DNA of 64,000 nucleotides, taken from NCBI GenBank assembly GCA_024752435.1, contig CP103030.1:496001-560000 (forward strand). Reading direction: 5' to 3'. The translations under genes and the position numbers were made by a program. The notes under the pieces were generated by a model, which searched no databases, was not told the DNA's origin, and saw nothing but the letters and a program-made list of their open reading frames with translations. Source of the DNA: Allantophomopsis cytisporea (taxonomy: Eukaryota > Ascomycota > Leotiomycetes > Phacidiales > Phacidiaceae). Shown here in pieces: positions 21,384-34,706 of the stretch; the first letter of the stretch is position 1, and every line of letters begins with the position of its first letter.

Positions 21384-24300
21384 TGAGTTGTCGTTGGTAA
21401 GTGGCGTCGGTGGTGCAGCAGCTGAGGCAACTCTTTTACTTTGTCGGGTTGGCTGCGTGGAAGAGATATTCGCCTCAGCCGCACTTCTCTTCCTCGTTCG
21501 AGGTGGAATGGTGAAGGTTGAGATGCGATACTCGATCCTGCTAGAAACCGCCGCCTGCGTCTGACGAGGTTACAAGCACGAGGCTGTCAAGTCCGGAACG
21601 CCCGTGCGTCGATCTGATTTGTCAAGGGAGTATTGTAGTATCAAAGGAACTACAATACTTTGTGAGAGTATGAGGGCTGTGGTTGTAGTTGCGTTGTGGT
21701 GAGAGAATGTGTGTTGATGTTGTATGCACTGTAAGGCGGGTTTGGTGACTTGAAGGGAGAGAAGCCTGGTCGGCAGTAGTGTTCGATATCGGTGATGTTA
21801 AAAGGTACAGTACTACTCAGACTCGTATGAGTAAGGTAGGCAGAATGGATATGCCCGCTAGATCGGGCACCGGTCCGGCAAGGCGGGTCGTGACCTTGCA
21901 CGGCCGCAGGAGCTCGTTCAAGGTGTCTTAAGGCAGGCAAAGACAAGGCAGCACCGTATGCTTCCCCTCATTTGTTTGTACGACGTCTTTGTATACTACA
22001 CCAGGATTCGAATAAGAACAACACAATCAGTCTCAATAGTCTCCCGGTAATGTCGATGTGACGAGTCATTGAGACGTTCTCATCCAGAATGTACCAAAAT
22101 GCCCGTGTATTTTGTATTGTATGTAGGAATGCCAAGGAAGCCAGCCATAAATGAAAATACCTAGCTGATTATGTCACGAGAATAGAATCGAAAGCATAAC
22201 GTCAGATTATCCTGGAGCCTACAATCCGAATCAGTCTCAAGTTGAAGAATCCTCGCCTCTTAATATTATACCTATGTTACTTTGTAGTATTGTTGATATC
22301 TATTGGAGGAGCCGAATATGAAGTGTGTACTTTTCTGCTACGTTAGGCATAGGACCTCTGTTTATCATTGCATTAAGAGTATTAAGATAAATGAGCGAAT
22401 GACCTATTTGACTATGCGTTACTGTCTCCTTGCACAAATATAATTATTATCTTTGACGGTTCTTTACATAAGATATTATATTATAGTGCAGCACTATACA
22501 ATACTAAGGAAACCTTGAGTGTTCACTTACTACTCATACAAGGGTTGTTAAGCTCAATATAGGTCTGTTTAATCTTTCTATCTTTAATAACAAATGTATC
22601 TCTTACTCCTTAGCGTACTAAAATGTGTAGGTTTCTGTTGGGAATTTATCTCTATCCTTAACGGTCCTCATAGCTTATAACGCACACGGTATGTAGCATT
22701 ATGTACTCAAGTATACTTTCAAATGCCACGGCTCTCAATGACCCTATCGCGCAGGTCACACGAGACATCAGGAGTTCCGGAAAATGTAAAGAGAGTCTGC
22801 GCTTCGGCAGCTTAAGTGCTTGATTTGTATTGGAAGTCTTCTCCGAAGGGCAAGTTCCTGTCGATCGGACAACGCGACAAGGGAGAGAAATTCAACTGTC
22901 TTGTAACTTCAAGAATCCACAGAATTGGTTACAATGTTTTACGGATGGCGCTGGGGCCCTTGAGGATGCCCTCAATGCACGACTGCGTAAACGATATGCC
23001 ATTTCCAGCTCGGTCAATCCCGTTTCAGTCTTCAGCGGAGCTGTCAGCGGAGCTCTTAGATACATGTTGATAGGTCCTTAAGGATCCTATCCTAATAGAG
23101 ATGCATGTTTCTGGGACTCGGGTCAACCTGAGCAACTTACCGAACAAATACCCTGGACATCGTTTATTCATATCACAACAGACACGAAGTACCAAACAAA
23201 GCAATGTCGACATTGCCCATGCCAGGTTCGGTCATTATTGAGCCAGTCCCAAATTGAAAGCGGATGCAGGTGAAGTAAGGCAGGACCAATTAATGAAGGA
23301 ATCTGCAGCTTCTTGTGACTCAAGAGCCGGGTGTGTATGAATTGAACCTGCTGTGTATCTGATGTATGTTGATATGATATGTGACATTGGGAGCTGATAC
23401 CCAAGGGACAGGCACGGCAGCAAACAAACTTGAAGAAGATTATATGAACTCCATATGAATGGCACCCGACTCGGAATATCTTATTCCGAAGCATTTCATT
23501 TGTACAACATGCAGTTCCTGAAAGAAAAGAAAAGAAAACCCTTTTTTCAGCTTTCCTTTTACCTGTCACGCCTTGGGTCACACAAAGCGCCATGCCAAAT
23601 ATATGTGCGTGTGCCGGTGAGGAATTGGTAAATCCATAGAGCCCACCTCGTCTTCCGATCTTCTTCTCTCTCACCTTACTCGACTGACTTCCTTCTCACG
23701 CACGCAGACCTTCAACTCTCTCGCAGACCGATCCTCCTGGAGATTCACGATTATTTCTCTCTCTCATCCTTTCCACTCAACTTTCTTGGGGAATTATTTG
23801 TCTTCAGACAGACTTCTTATTCGCACAAGATCCGTCAGATACTAGTGACGCCAAAGCGGAAGCGATTGTGTTTCTCCCACACTTTCTCCAAGCCGAATCC
23901 CCCATGCTGGAACTGGTTGTTCTGTCGATCTCTGACCAGGTTGTGTCCCACAGATTCATCGTGACGAATGATCCAATGAGACTAGAGTACTACTACTACT
24001 GTACGTAGGTTAGTAAACACGCTCGCTGACGACCTAAGCTCTTTTCTTGGGCCAATCGCGCCTTCGATAGCAGGCAAAATGGCCCATCATCGGATTACTC
24101 TAATCGAATTCTTTCGTGCTAGGCGCCCAAATGCAGCAAAGTGCATAATTCGTGCGCTGGGGGATGTTGAAAAAGCCGGTACTGCATCTGTACAGTACCT
24201 AGAGTACATATTCCATCTCACTGACGCACCAGCAAAGGAATGAATATACTATCATGAATACGCTCCGGTCCCGAGTTCGTACGAGAGATAGTACGAGGCC

Positions 24301-25569
24301 TTGCACCTTGACTTTATATGCTGCAAAGGGCACTACCCTTCATACTGTTTATGCGTACAATAAATCTTTGCCCGATGCTTCGAACTCAGAAGAGTATGTA
24401 TTGTTCTTTTTTTTGGGTGACGTTTTCTCCTCGTCCTATCGGCATAACCGATATTCATAGTCAGAGCTAAAATCTTTTGTAGTACTGCCCATAGTACATA
24501 AGTCAACGGAGGTGAGTCTACCTATGTACCTAGCACATCTCCATCGGTAGACCCTCACTCACATAGTCCGCACTCGTCGCCAACCCCCGATCTGTTGCCC
24601 GCAATCATCTTTCTGAAAGCCAAGCTCGCTCCGCTTTCTCCGCACTACCTTACTCATTCTGGTACTTACTGACTGGTATTAATTAGTACTCATACTGATA
24701 CAGCGCAGCTTCGAATACTATCCCAAAGCTGTATTATATCTATTTTACACGAAGTAAACATAAGGTGTTTATCCTCTCTCCACTAAATAATACACAAGCT
24801 CAAGGATTCGGAAGGGTCTCGTGTACCTATCTCCGTGAGTTTCTGAAAGCACATGAGAATTCGAATCCTCATCCGCAGGACTAGAAATCGAATACTGTAT
24901 GAAGGACCTAAGGTATATATGGATACCACTACTGCCTGTGCTTAAGTGAGCTCAACCTCCCTCCCAAGCCCAACCACGTTACCTGCAAGCCACCCCATTC
25001 TGCTTTCCATCACATCCTCCTAATCGGAGCAACACCTGCACTTGAACGCCAGTGGCGCCTCATAAGATATCATTTATCTTTTCAGCCCAGTACTCATAAC
25101 CCGTCAACGCCTCGTGAATGCCCCATGTCCCTAGAAGATTGCACCAGTATTCTCGGAGTATAGAGTTTGAATCATTTAACTGCGCTTGACTTTGTAAGAC
25201 AATTGCAGCATTTGTCAAGGGTACGAAGAGGCTAGTTACGATTTGTGGAATTGCGACGCCCTCGGGAGTGCTACGACACCGATCAACTCTGACTCTGTAA
25301 GTACGCAGTACCTAGCTGGAGAGGGATCGATAAGCGGTAGTTTGGGACGCCAGCACCTTGCATTCCGCGCTCAACCCACAGGAACTTACCTACATTCAAA
25401 GGACCACTCAAAGTGCTGGTGGATACTGTCCATTCCTGACCTGGTCTCTTTCTGAAAGACCTCTTCTACGCCTCTCGTAGCTTTATACCTTCTATCACCA
25501 GTGTCGCATCTAGTCTTTCGACGACTCTCGAGGGTCCTGGTATACCTCAATCATCTCGCTATCTAGACA
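21384..25569. other. 4.2 kb gene-free region upstream of SKN7
   Basis: It lies between the starts of the RBR ligase and SKN7, so it carries the promoters of both. 22.1-22.8 kb is AT-rich. A pair of overlapping frames at 22816-23081 has some coding flavour but no family. Between 24.19 and 25.4 kb the motif TACCTA(G) recurs six times or so in either orientation. Confidence 0.55.
24195..25392. promoter_or_regulatory. Cluster of TACCTA(G)-type motifs upstream of SKN7
   Basis: GTACCTAG-like words occur at 24195-24207 (GTACCTAGAGTAC), 24519-24533 (two copies), 24823-24829, 24907-24915 (CCTAAGGTA), 25308-25315 and 25385-25392. Similar words appear elsewhere in the window, so binding by a specific factor is only a guess. 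Confidence 0.3.
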
Positions 25570-27828
25570 ATGGAAAAAGATGCTGGCCAGTCGGCCAACA
25601 ACTCCAGCGACTTCGTGAGTACCTTAGTCATGTTCCGGCGCTGCAGGATGGATACTGACATGCACAACAGGTTCGCAAGTTGTACAAGTAAGTTACCTGG
25701 GAATGAAATAACGTCGACTATCGTACTTACTGATGTCTTTGCAGAATGTTGGAGGACCCTTCTTATAAACAGGTCGTGCGTTGGGGAACCGAGGGTGATA
25801 GTTTTGTGGTACTCGACGTAGGTTGCGACGCCGATGACATCGAGGATGTCAATTTTTTTTTAACATGCTTCCTAGAACGACAAATTCACCAAATCTATCC
25901 TACCAAAGCACTTCAAACACAGCAACTTTGCCAGTTTCGTGCGACAACTAAACAAATACGATTTTCACAAGGTCCGGCATAATAGCGAGGAAAATGGACA
26001 GTCGCCATATGGTGCCGGAGTACGATTTCCCTTGTTTGACAGTAGCAGAGATGAGCAAGTGTACTGATAAGAGCGCAGGCATGGGAGTTTAAACATCCAG
26101 AGTTTCAGAAGGATGGAAAAGATTCTCTTGATAACATTCGTCGAAAAGCGCCGGCACCCAGAAAGCAGGTTCAGAGCATGGATGAATCCTTCCCCGCCCA
26201 GCAAATCGATCTCTTTAATTCACAGCTCGTCGCAACGCAACACCAATTACAACAAATGACAGACCGATACAATGATTTGGCACAGGGCCATGTTATACTA
26301 TTACAGCAAGTTGTACAGCTGCAGAAAATCGTCAAGAATCACGATGGTGCGATGCAACGAGTGATGGGTTTCCTTCACAGTGTCGATGCGCAAAGGCGAG
26401 GTAGCAGAATTGGCGCACCCTTCGGTCAAAACAGCAGTGCGACCGGCAATGGACTTGGAGTTGGCGATCTTCTGAGCCGGGACGACAAATCTTCAGATCA
26501 TCCAGCATCTCCATTGCAGCAGGCGTCTCAGCTTCTCGGGGAGTTCTCGGCGGAGAACTTGGTAAACAAAGAACTCGAGCAGATCACAGCCAACTATCAC
26601 AACAACTTTCTTCAGCACGATTACTCAACTCCTCCAGACCATGGCTCTGTCAGCTCCGCAACCATAATTCCAACGGATTCGTCCGATCATAATATATTTG
26701 GCACAATGAATAATGTTGATCTAGAAATGGTATATCCCGTTGGACACACTAACGGTATTGATCCGATTGATAGCGAGCACATCAACAATATTCCTTACGC
26801 TCTGCCTACTAATAGCGGACATGTCACGAATGGAGAGCCAGCACTGGAACCTGCACCGCAGCCAGAAGTCGGACCTGAGCCTCCACGCAAGAAGAGCGTT
26901 ATTGATCCAGGCTGGGGTCCTACCAAGCCGAAGATCTTGTTAGTAGAGGATGATAAGACTTGTTGTCGTATTGGCTGTAGGTTTTTGCAGGCATTCCAAT
27001 GTAATGTCGAGTGCGCAGTAAGTACCTGCTCTCCTAGCTTTTAATTTTAGTGATCGTATTTAACATGGAGTAGCGTGACGGTCTAGAAGCCGTAAACAAG
27101 GTCCATGGTGGTGGCAGCTATGATCTCATTTTGATGGATATTATTATGCCGCAACTGGATGGTGTTTCAGCCACTGTGTGCATTCGCGAGGTCAATCAGA
27201 GAGTCCCAATTATTGCAATGACTTCCAACATCCGCAGCGATGACATTGAGATGTACTTCAGATATGGTAAGCTTCTTGCGTAGTCTTGTGTTGTCCAATC
27301 CACTCACAATATCCAGGCATGAACGATGTACTTCCGAAACCCTTTACCAGGGAAGGCATGCTCAGAACGCTTGAAAAGCATCTAGATCATCTCAAGCGAA
27401 ATGCCTATCAACCGCAGTCAGGCTTTGCAACTCCTGCCGGAGCACCTCATTCTATCAACCTAGGTCTGTCTCATATGTCCGCCGCATCTGCCATCAAAGA
27501 TGATCCATCTCCAGGCAAATCTCCCGCATCAAGTTGGCATTCTCCCAACCCGATTACAGGAAATTCTCCAAATGCCGGCACTGATCAGTATATGAATGCA
27601 ATGCGAAGCAGTGGGAGTTACAACATGTCAGGTGGCCATCCACTATCCGGTTATCAAACTCCAACACCTGGAATGGTTGGGCCGCGAGCACAAATGCAGC
27701 CGCAACAGCCACAGCAGCAGCAACAACATCGCAGGGCCATTTCGGACATGACCGGTGGGCATGAAGATCATGACCCCAACAAGAGACAACGGATTTACCC
27801 CCCGTCAGGAGGTGGCTTTGTCCAATGA
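25570..27828 (+). CDS. SKN7: Response regulator transcription factor SKN7
   Basis: Seven exons (25570-25614, 25671-25687, 25745-25817, 25876-26019, 26079-27017, 27074-27266, 27317-27828) give 640 residues in one frame. Exon 2 is only 17 nt. Residues about 15-115 are an HSF-type DNA-binding domain (VRKLYKMLEDPSYKQVVRW ... SNFASFVRQLNKYDFHKVR). A coiled coil with Gln/Leu heptads follows at about 150-205. The receiver domain runs from about 378 to 495: KILLVEDD supplies the acidic pocket, Asp428 in LILMDIIMP is the phosphoacceptor, and VLPKPFTREG supplies the conserved lysine. The C-terminus is Gln/Pro-rich. In fungi Skn7 receives phosphate from the phosphotransfer protein Ypd1 and drives oxidative stress, cell-wall and sporulation genes. 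A hybrid histidine kinase, a possible upstream partner, lies 11 kb downstream. Confidence 0.97.
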
Positions 27829-29664
27829 TCATATGTTGCACATGCCCCATAATGAGAAATATGGAAGCAGCCACTCATGCAGTAGGAAAGGGGAAAGTCA
27901 CAACGCTCTGTGGGGAGCCATCATCGTACTGTCGCTTACCATCACAAGCCTGTATATTTTATATGTCATTTACATTTCCGTGGCGTCTTGGTAAGCTCGT
28001 TGGTTGGGCAAGGGAACAATTGGGATCCTCGGTGTGTATGGCGTTTTATATGGGTGTGGTTTATTATGCTCAGGTAATCAATCATGCGAATCTTCCACCA
28101 TGATACGAATCAAATCTTGTATCCTTCATGATCAATTGGCGATGAATGGTTTGCAGGAAGGGAGGAGGGAGAAAGCGGAAAAGTGTCCAACCTTTCGTCA
28201 AGGTAGATTAGATGTGGAGGAACTGTTTATGATGATCAAAAAAAAAAATGAGATGCTTAAAACAGTAGCACGCAAGATGCAAGAGGCCCATAGTAAGATG
28301 TGTGGTGCAATCTTTACTCGGCGTGTAAAGGAATCCGCCGCATTCGTAATATTGGGACGTATTACATGCAGGGAATCTCAGAGTATACTTCCCACAAAAG
28401 GTACTATAAGATTCACCATTACTCCTTTCATTCTTGACGTTGTAAGAAAGTTCTGTTACCCCGGAAAGTCTTGGAGAGTCTGGACCTTCAAAGACCTTTG
28501 ATCAACCTGCATGACACCCGCAAACGCGGAAAGGTCCCCTTGGGATTTTCGCAAGCGAGCTCAAGCCACCCGGAAGTGCCCAGGCGTGCGCAAGAGACAC
28601 ACCCACCGCAAATCCGTTGGAATTCTGCACACGGGGGGCCCGATCCCCCGAGCGCCTGGACGTAAAGCAACACGATGTTTTGTTTTGTATATTGTATTAT
28701 GGAAAACTTAGCGACACACCAAATCAGGTTGCTTGGTTGGCTGGTGGCAGGGTACTGGTTGTTAAATCTTGGATATATGGAACCCTTAGGATGCGGGACT
28801 CTGTAATACATACATACAGTATATCGGACCCTCTAGATACGTAACTACTAAATACCTGAGGCCTTTAAGCGAACCCCCCAGTCTATGTTAGGTACAGATA
28901 TTCTAATGTATGTACCTAAGTGCTAAGATAAGAAAATCAAAACACGCCTGGCTATCGGGCCTCTGCTCTCGAATCCGATGAAGAGGGAGTGGTGCCTGAT
29001 ATAGATGTAGTTGCCTTAATACCTAGCATCGACGATTGAGGCATCATCGGACAGACTACGATACCAGGATATCAGGCTGGTTCTTTGCTCAGGTCCGGTT
29101 TTGTTGTACTGCAAAGCCCATCAAATGCAGACAATTTTGGGAGTGAAAACTTCGGAGCATACTGGTAGTAGTATATTGAGTGCATCAATATATTCCACAT
29201 ATTTTTAGATTAACATTCCTCCGTTTCGTGGTGTTGTGAACATCCTAATCTTTTAATACTTTTTGTGAAAATCAGCCAGCACCAACATATTTTGTTAAGC
29301 ATTGAGTCGTCCTCAGCCTGCTCTAAGCTGCATCTGACTTTGACCTGAGCTCAAGTTGAGCCTTGATCCTCAGGGTTTGGCCTCATATGTTTATTCGATA
29401 CGAGTTTCCTGATGGGGAGTGGTGGGAGTGTGTATCCGGCAAATCTGAGTGGGATTGGACTTTGGGTGAGGTAAAGCCGAGCTGGAGTTGAGTCAAAATA
29501 ATTGTGACGCCGAACCCGAATTCTGCACCCCACCAACTGCCCGACTTTATTGCAACGCCCACACGCGATTCCGTTCTTCGAAAAATCCCCCACGGAAAGC
29601 TACGCCTCGGTCGGAATTTCATTGTTGCCTTGCTTTTTAAAAGGGCCAGTCACACTGCGCTGCT
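27829..29664. other. 1.8 kb intergenic region, with a GC-rich island
   Basis: It covers the 3' flank of SKN7 and the promoter of the eIF2B epsilon gene. A plus-strand frame of 165 codons at 28004-28501 lacks any motif and starts inside the likely 3' untranslated region. The stretch 28530-28670 is much more GC-rich than its surroundings and holds an imperfect palindrome of G and C runs at 28633-28649. Confidence 0.5.
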
Positions 29665-32014
29665 ATGGCCGATCGGGCGCAAAAGTCCAAGGCCCCGGCC
29701 AAGGGCGCGGCAAAGAAGGGAAAGGGTGCACAGCAGAAGAAGGGAAATAATGAGGATGATAGAGAGGATACGCTGCAAGCTGTGGTATGAAGCTCCGAAG
29801 AAAGGGTAGTCTTTTGCGAGTCGGGGAAGCTGATTGCTCGTACAGGTCTTGGCAGATTCGTTCGAGACGAGGTTTAATCCTTTCACTCTAGAGCATCCAA
29901 GAGTATGTATATCTTTTTGAACTACTGTTGCATCACAGATTTGGGCATTTTAAAGCTTTTAGAACGATGAGCATTGCGTGTGCGGATACTTGGCTTACAA
30001 TATGTAGTGTCTTCTCCCGTTGGCAAACACGCCTTTGATCGAATATACCCTCGAATTCCTGGCCATGTCTGGCGTCACCGAAATTTTTATTTACTGCGGT
30101 GCACACATTGATGAAGTCGAAACCTACCTCAAAAATTCGAAATGGAACCCTCCGTCTTTTACCTCACCATTCACCTCGTTACAAATTGTTAGATTCGTCG
30201 GTCGTTCTGTTGGTGATGCCCTCCGTGACCTGGACGCAAGAGATCTGATTACGGGAGATTTCTTACTCGTTCATGGAGATCTTGTATCAAATCTTCCAAT
30301 CGATGCTGCCTTGAACGCTCACAGAGCACGAAGGGCTGCGGACAAGAATGCTATTATGACTATGATTTTGAGAGAGGGAGGACTGGGACCACACAGGACG
30401 AAGGCACAAGGCGTAACGCCGGTTTTTGTGGTCGACCCAACGAAACAACGATGTGTACATTATGAAGAAATTCATCCACTTCAATCGGACAAATTCGTCA
30501 CTATCGATCCCGAATTATTGTCGGACCATAATGAGCTGGAGATTAGAACGGATCTGATTGATTGTGAGATTGATATTTGCACTCCAGATGTGCTTGCTCT
30601 TTGGGCAGAATCCTTTGACTACGAAGTTCCAAGACGGCATTTCTTACACGGTACTCTGAAGGATTACATGCTGAATGGAAAGACCATCCACACGGAGATT
30701 GTCTCAGATCACTACGCAGCACGAGCTCGTAATCTTCAAGCATACGAGGCCATTAGCAAGGATGTTCTTGGAAGATGGACATATCCTCTGGTACCAGATA
30801 GCAATTTAGTCGCCGACCAAAGCTACCGCTATCTCAAAGGGGGAATCTGCAAAGAGGATGGGGTTGCTCTTGCGCGCAGCTGCAGGATTGGCAAGAAAAC
30901 TGTGCTTGGCCGCGACTCAAATGTGGGCGATGGCAGCGTGATCAGCAACAGCATTATCGGTAGACGTTGTCACATCGGTAAGAACGTCACCATTGAAGGC
31001 GCTTTCATTTGGGATGATGTGGTCATTCGCGATGGAGCAACAATTACCAGAGCCATAATCGCGAATGAGTCCGTAATCGGTTCCCATTGCACAATTGAGC
31101 CAGGAGCACTGATATCCTACGGCGTCAGGGTGGCCAACAACAAGACCGTAACAGGCGGTCACCGACTCACTCGCGCCAGCAAGCACCAAGATGACACATC
31201 AAATCGCTCTTCTAAGCCAACCGATGCCGCTGTTGTCGGCAAAGGCGGTGAAGGCCATCTCTTCGAGGACTCAGACGATCCCGAGGATGAAGAGCTCCTA
31301 ACGACCAACCTAATCTACAGCACTGCACACCTCAACATATCGAGTGAATCCATCTCTACACTCAACTCCGACATCTCAGCGCTCTCTGAAATCGGTAACC
31401 GTAGCCGCCTATCATCGTTTGCTGGCTCCGTCTCTGATGATGAAAATGCCCACGAACCTCGTGGCGGCGTCGAGTTCCACCATGACGCTATGCAGGGTCT
31501 TCTCGATACCCTCCGTGAAGACGGCGATTTCGATTCTGCTAAGTTAGAGTTCATGGGTCTCCGCCTGTCCGCCGACGCATCCGACCACCAGATCCGAAAA
31601 GCCATTGCTGTTGCGTTCACGAAGCGCATCAGCCAGCTCGTTGACACGGGCGTTGAAGCCTCTAAGGCGACTGTACAAACGCTAGACACAAAATCCGCGA
31701 CACTTTTCCTGCGCGAGGTGGCGATTGGCAAGGAGAAGCGGGTTGATAATCAGGTGGAATTTATCCTTGCTCTGCAGAAGGGTTGTGTGGGACGCGGCAA
31801 CGGCGATGGGATTTTGTTTGCCCTTGCTAAGGAACTATATGACCGTGATGTGCTTGAGGAGGAGGCCTTTGAAGGGTGGTGGGAGGATGAGAGATCTGCT
31901 GATGGCGAGCTTGCTGCTGTAAGGGAACGCACTGGCACGTTTGTTAAGTGGTTGGCGGAGGCGGAGGAGGAGAGTGAAGAGGAAAGTAGTGAGGAGGATG
32001 AAGATAGTGATTAG
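29665..32014 (+). CDS. GCD6: Translation initiation factor eIF2B, epsilon subunit
   Basis: Three exons (29665-29784, 29846-29902, 30008-32014) give 727 residues, close to yeast Gcd6 (712). The first exon encodes a Lys/Ala/Gly-rich basic leader. Residues about 40-270 are the nucleotidyltransferase-like domain (VLADSFETRFNPFTLEHPR, LEFLAMSGVTEIFIYCG). Left-handed beta-helix hexapeptide repeats lie at about 325-430 (IGRRCHIGKNVTIEGAFIWD). The C-terminal W2/HEAT domain runs from about 550 to 710 (FEGWWEDERS) and ends in a Glu-rich acidic tail. The epsilon subunit is the catalytic part of the cytoplasmic guanine-nucleotide exchange factor that recharges eIF2 with GTP, and its W2 domain contacts eIF2. 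It is controlled in the cell by eIF2-alpha phosphorylation. Nothing looks damaged. Confidence 0.96.
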
Positions 32015-34706
32015 ACTTGAATGAAAGATTTACTGTGTCTTTGATGTCTGTGGTGTATTACTGGTTTTAACTTTGCTGGTGTTATTGTGTCTTGAAGAGA
32101 ACGAGTCGATCAAGATACGAAGTGATTAGTTTAGAGCACCTATAAATACGAAGCTCTCATGTGAGAAAGTCCGTATATGCATATTGGCATCTTATCAATC
32201 AGCGTTCCTCTGTACACAACTTTGCGTAAACCATGCTTCATCATTACCATCCCACGTAACAACATCTCATCGCCCATCAATCGCCTTCACTTGAAGAGAA
32301 ATATGAGGAACAGATTTTCTCGCAACAGCACCAGCAATCTTCGCGTTGCAAAGTCTTGTGCAACTCCGGGTAGATACTAGAACTTCACAAGGAACTTTTA
32401 TGGCACTCTCTGAAGAGCATATACGAAAGAAGAGACACTCTGCAATTAAATAGTCCAAAGTAAAGAAGTACATGATCACAGCTTGTCAATTCAGCACGCG
32501 ACTCTTAGATACATCAGGAACCTTCAAGTGATCAAGGTGTGAAGTTGTATTCTGTATTATAGATCCCACGCTGACCCAATAGCATCGTTGAAATTGTCTA
32601 CGGCTCTCGGCAGCAGCAATTGGCTGAGTTCAGATTAGTCACAAGCTGCTTCGAGCCATCTTCGAACGTTGATTCGAAGCATGATACTGGGAGATCAGAA
32701 TCACGAAGGTCTTGCGAACAGTTGGAGGATTTGAGTGTTCCCAAGGATGCAAATGTGGAAAGGTTAGTTGATCTGGTGAATTGTGAGAAGTTTTAGAACG
32801 TGGGGTGGATGAGGGTGCTTCAAGTGTCGTGTTAGAGGAAGAAGGAATCTCAAGCATCCGAGGTAAGGTTGTTGGTGTTTGTTGTGCTGAGTGTGTCTAT
32901 TGATAAGTGCAAAAGTAAATTTAATGCTTCAAGGATATTATAAAAGATATATAGCTTCGAATTTCATGGTCCAAAATGGTTGGCCAATACTTAGACGTGT
33001 GAACGCGGTTTGATTGTTTTAGTGAACCTCATCAACGAGAAGGAAAGCAGAGGGAATTTTCCGAGAACAATACAGATCTGCCACAGACTATCAGTATACA
33101 ATGTTTGAAAGATTAAAATACTTATGTTCTATCATGACTAGTTGTAAGGTCACTTAAAAGCTTTGCTAAAATGTGTCTTACCATGACGATTGTCATCATC
33201 ACTATCCTAGGTCTCATCACCATAAACATCACACTCATCAATTGTAAAGGAAATTGATTCAGCAGATCCATGGTCTTGTAGGAACGAATGCAATTCCTGT
33301 AGTGATTTTTCAAGAATACTGACCAGAAAAGGAGGCTTCACAAGGCGTATTTATATTGCTAGCTTTGGCACTATATCAATGAGAGTGCTACGAGCTAATG
33401 AGTAATAGTTAGTGGTAAAAAGCAGCAGATTAAGATATTAGAAAATGAACCATCTTAATCAAGACTACAATACGCATAGCAGTAGCATCAGCAATATTAA
33501 TCTCTGCTAGGAGAGAACTATAAAACTGAGGAAAGCTTCAATTATAAATGTCGAGAGTATAACTCCAGAAACTATACAGCATGAATGATCCTTGTAAGAT
33601 AATCCAGATTACCTTTCACCATTGTCCCCCTTGTCATCATTATCGTCACTATCATCACTACCCCTCACCACCATCATGCTACCCACTACTACTTGTGAAG
33701 TCAAACAAAATAAGCAGATGTGTCCAGCAGAGTCAACATGGAGGAAAACGCATACAGTACTAATGCAACCTTGGCAAGGTGTATGAGCTCACTAAGTCAC
33801 TTTTATAGCGCTCTGTTCGGCACTTACCCATCGAGACCTTTGATACCTATTATCGGATATGAACAGGCCAAGTTCGTCCAGTCATGGTGATAGAGTATTC
33901 ACTACAATACTATTGCTGGAAGTATCTATAGGGCACTTAAGAATTCAAGAGTAAAGAATGCTTAGCACTAGCAATCAGGGTGCATTGCACAGACAGAGCT
34001 GAAGATTGCTGGCGGTATCCGGACTCTACCTTCGAGAGTGGATGGGCATTAGAACTGCAGCAGTAGCCATAACGAACCGAGGGATATGATCTGACGATAC
34101 CTAGAATTGTTCCCTGAACCTCTCTAACAGGGGTACAGATCATGAAGCTACCTCGAAGAGGCCCTCTATTGCGTGCTTGCCAACATTCCCACGCTTCAAA
34201 TCATCTCTTGAGCCATGCTCTATCATTCCTATCCTTTACCCCTCAATCTTTAAACCACCTGACACAATTCCTCTTCAAATGCATGGAAGTTTGCAGGACA
34301 CCATGAGAGCACGCATATTCAAGATCCGAAAGATATTTATTTTGCCACCCGTCCCAAACATCTAAATACAACCATTCGTCCTCCACGATCTACCCCCATT
34401 ACTCTTCTCTCCTTTCCACTCACCATATCTTCTTATGTCTCCTCCTCAAGCACAATCTTCAAAATCCAGAATGTGCAGCCAAAATCCTCTTCAACTCCTT
34501 TCCCAAATGCAAAAAATGCCCACGGCAACGATAGCGGTGGTAAAGAAAAGACAGGTAACAACTTGTACAGACCACTCGTAGAGCACTGATATCCATGCTC
34601 GCTGGTAAACAGTATCGGTATCTCCTCGTTTTGAATTTCATATCTCATAACCATCTGAATTCCGCTCAACTCCCGAATGCTCGTGTCTATTCATGTGCAC
34701 TCGCAC
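32015..34706. other. 2.7 kb intergenic region, no gene seen
   Basis: It lies between the convergent ends of the eIF2B epsilon and FIG1 genes. Frames are short (under 80 codons) and without motifs. Stretches such as 33170-33250 and 33600-33690 are rich in ATC/CAT triplets and give hydrophobic short translations by chance. The last 250 bases are probably the FIG1 3' untranslated region. Confidence 0.55.

Noticed and set aside
23168..23674. 168-codon minus-strand frame
   Set aside because: Cys/His-rich translation without motif pattern, no splice partners, and it overlaps other open frames.
24851..24885. Word resembling a tRNA B box (TTCGAATCC)
   Set aside because: No matching A box or acceptor stem could be laid out around it.
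28004..28501. 165-codon plus-strand frame after SKN7
   Set aside because: Starts inside the probable SKN7 3' untranslated region; no domain and mixed composition.
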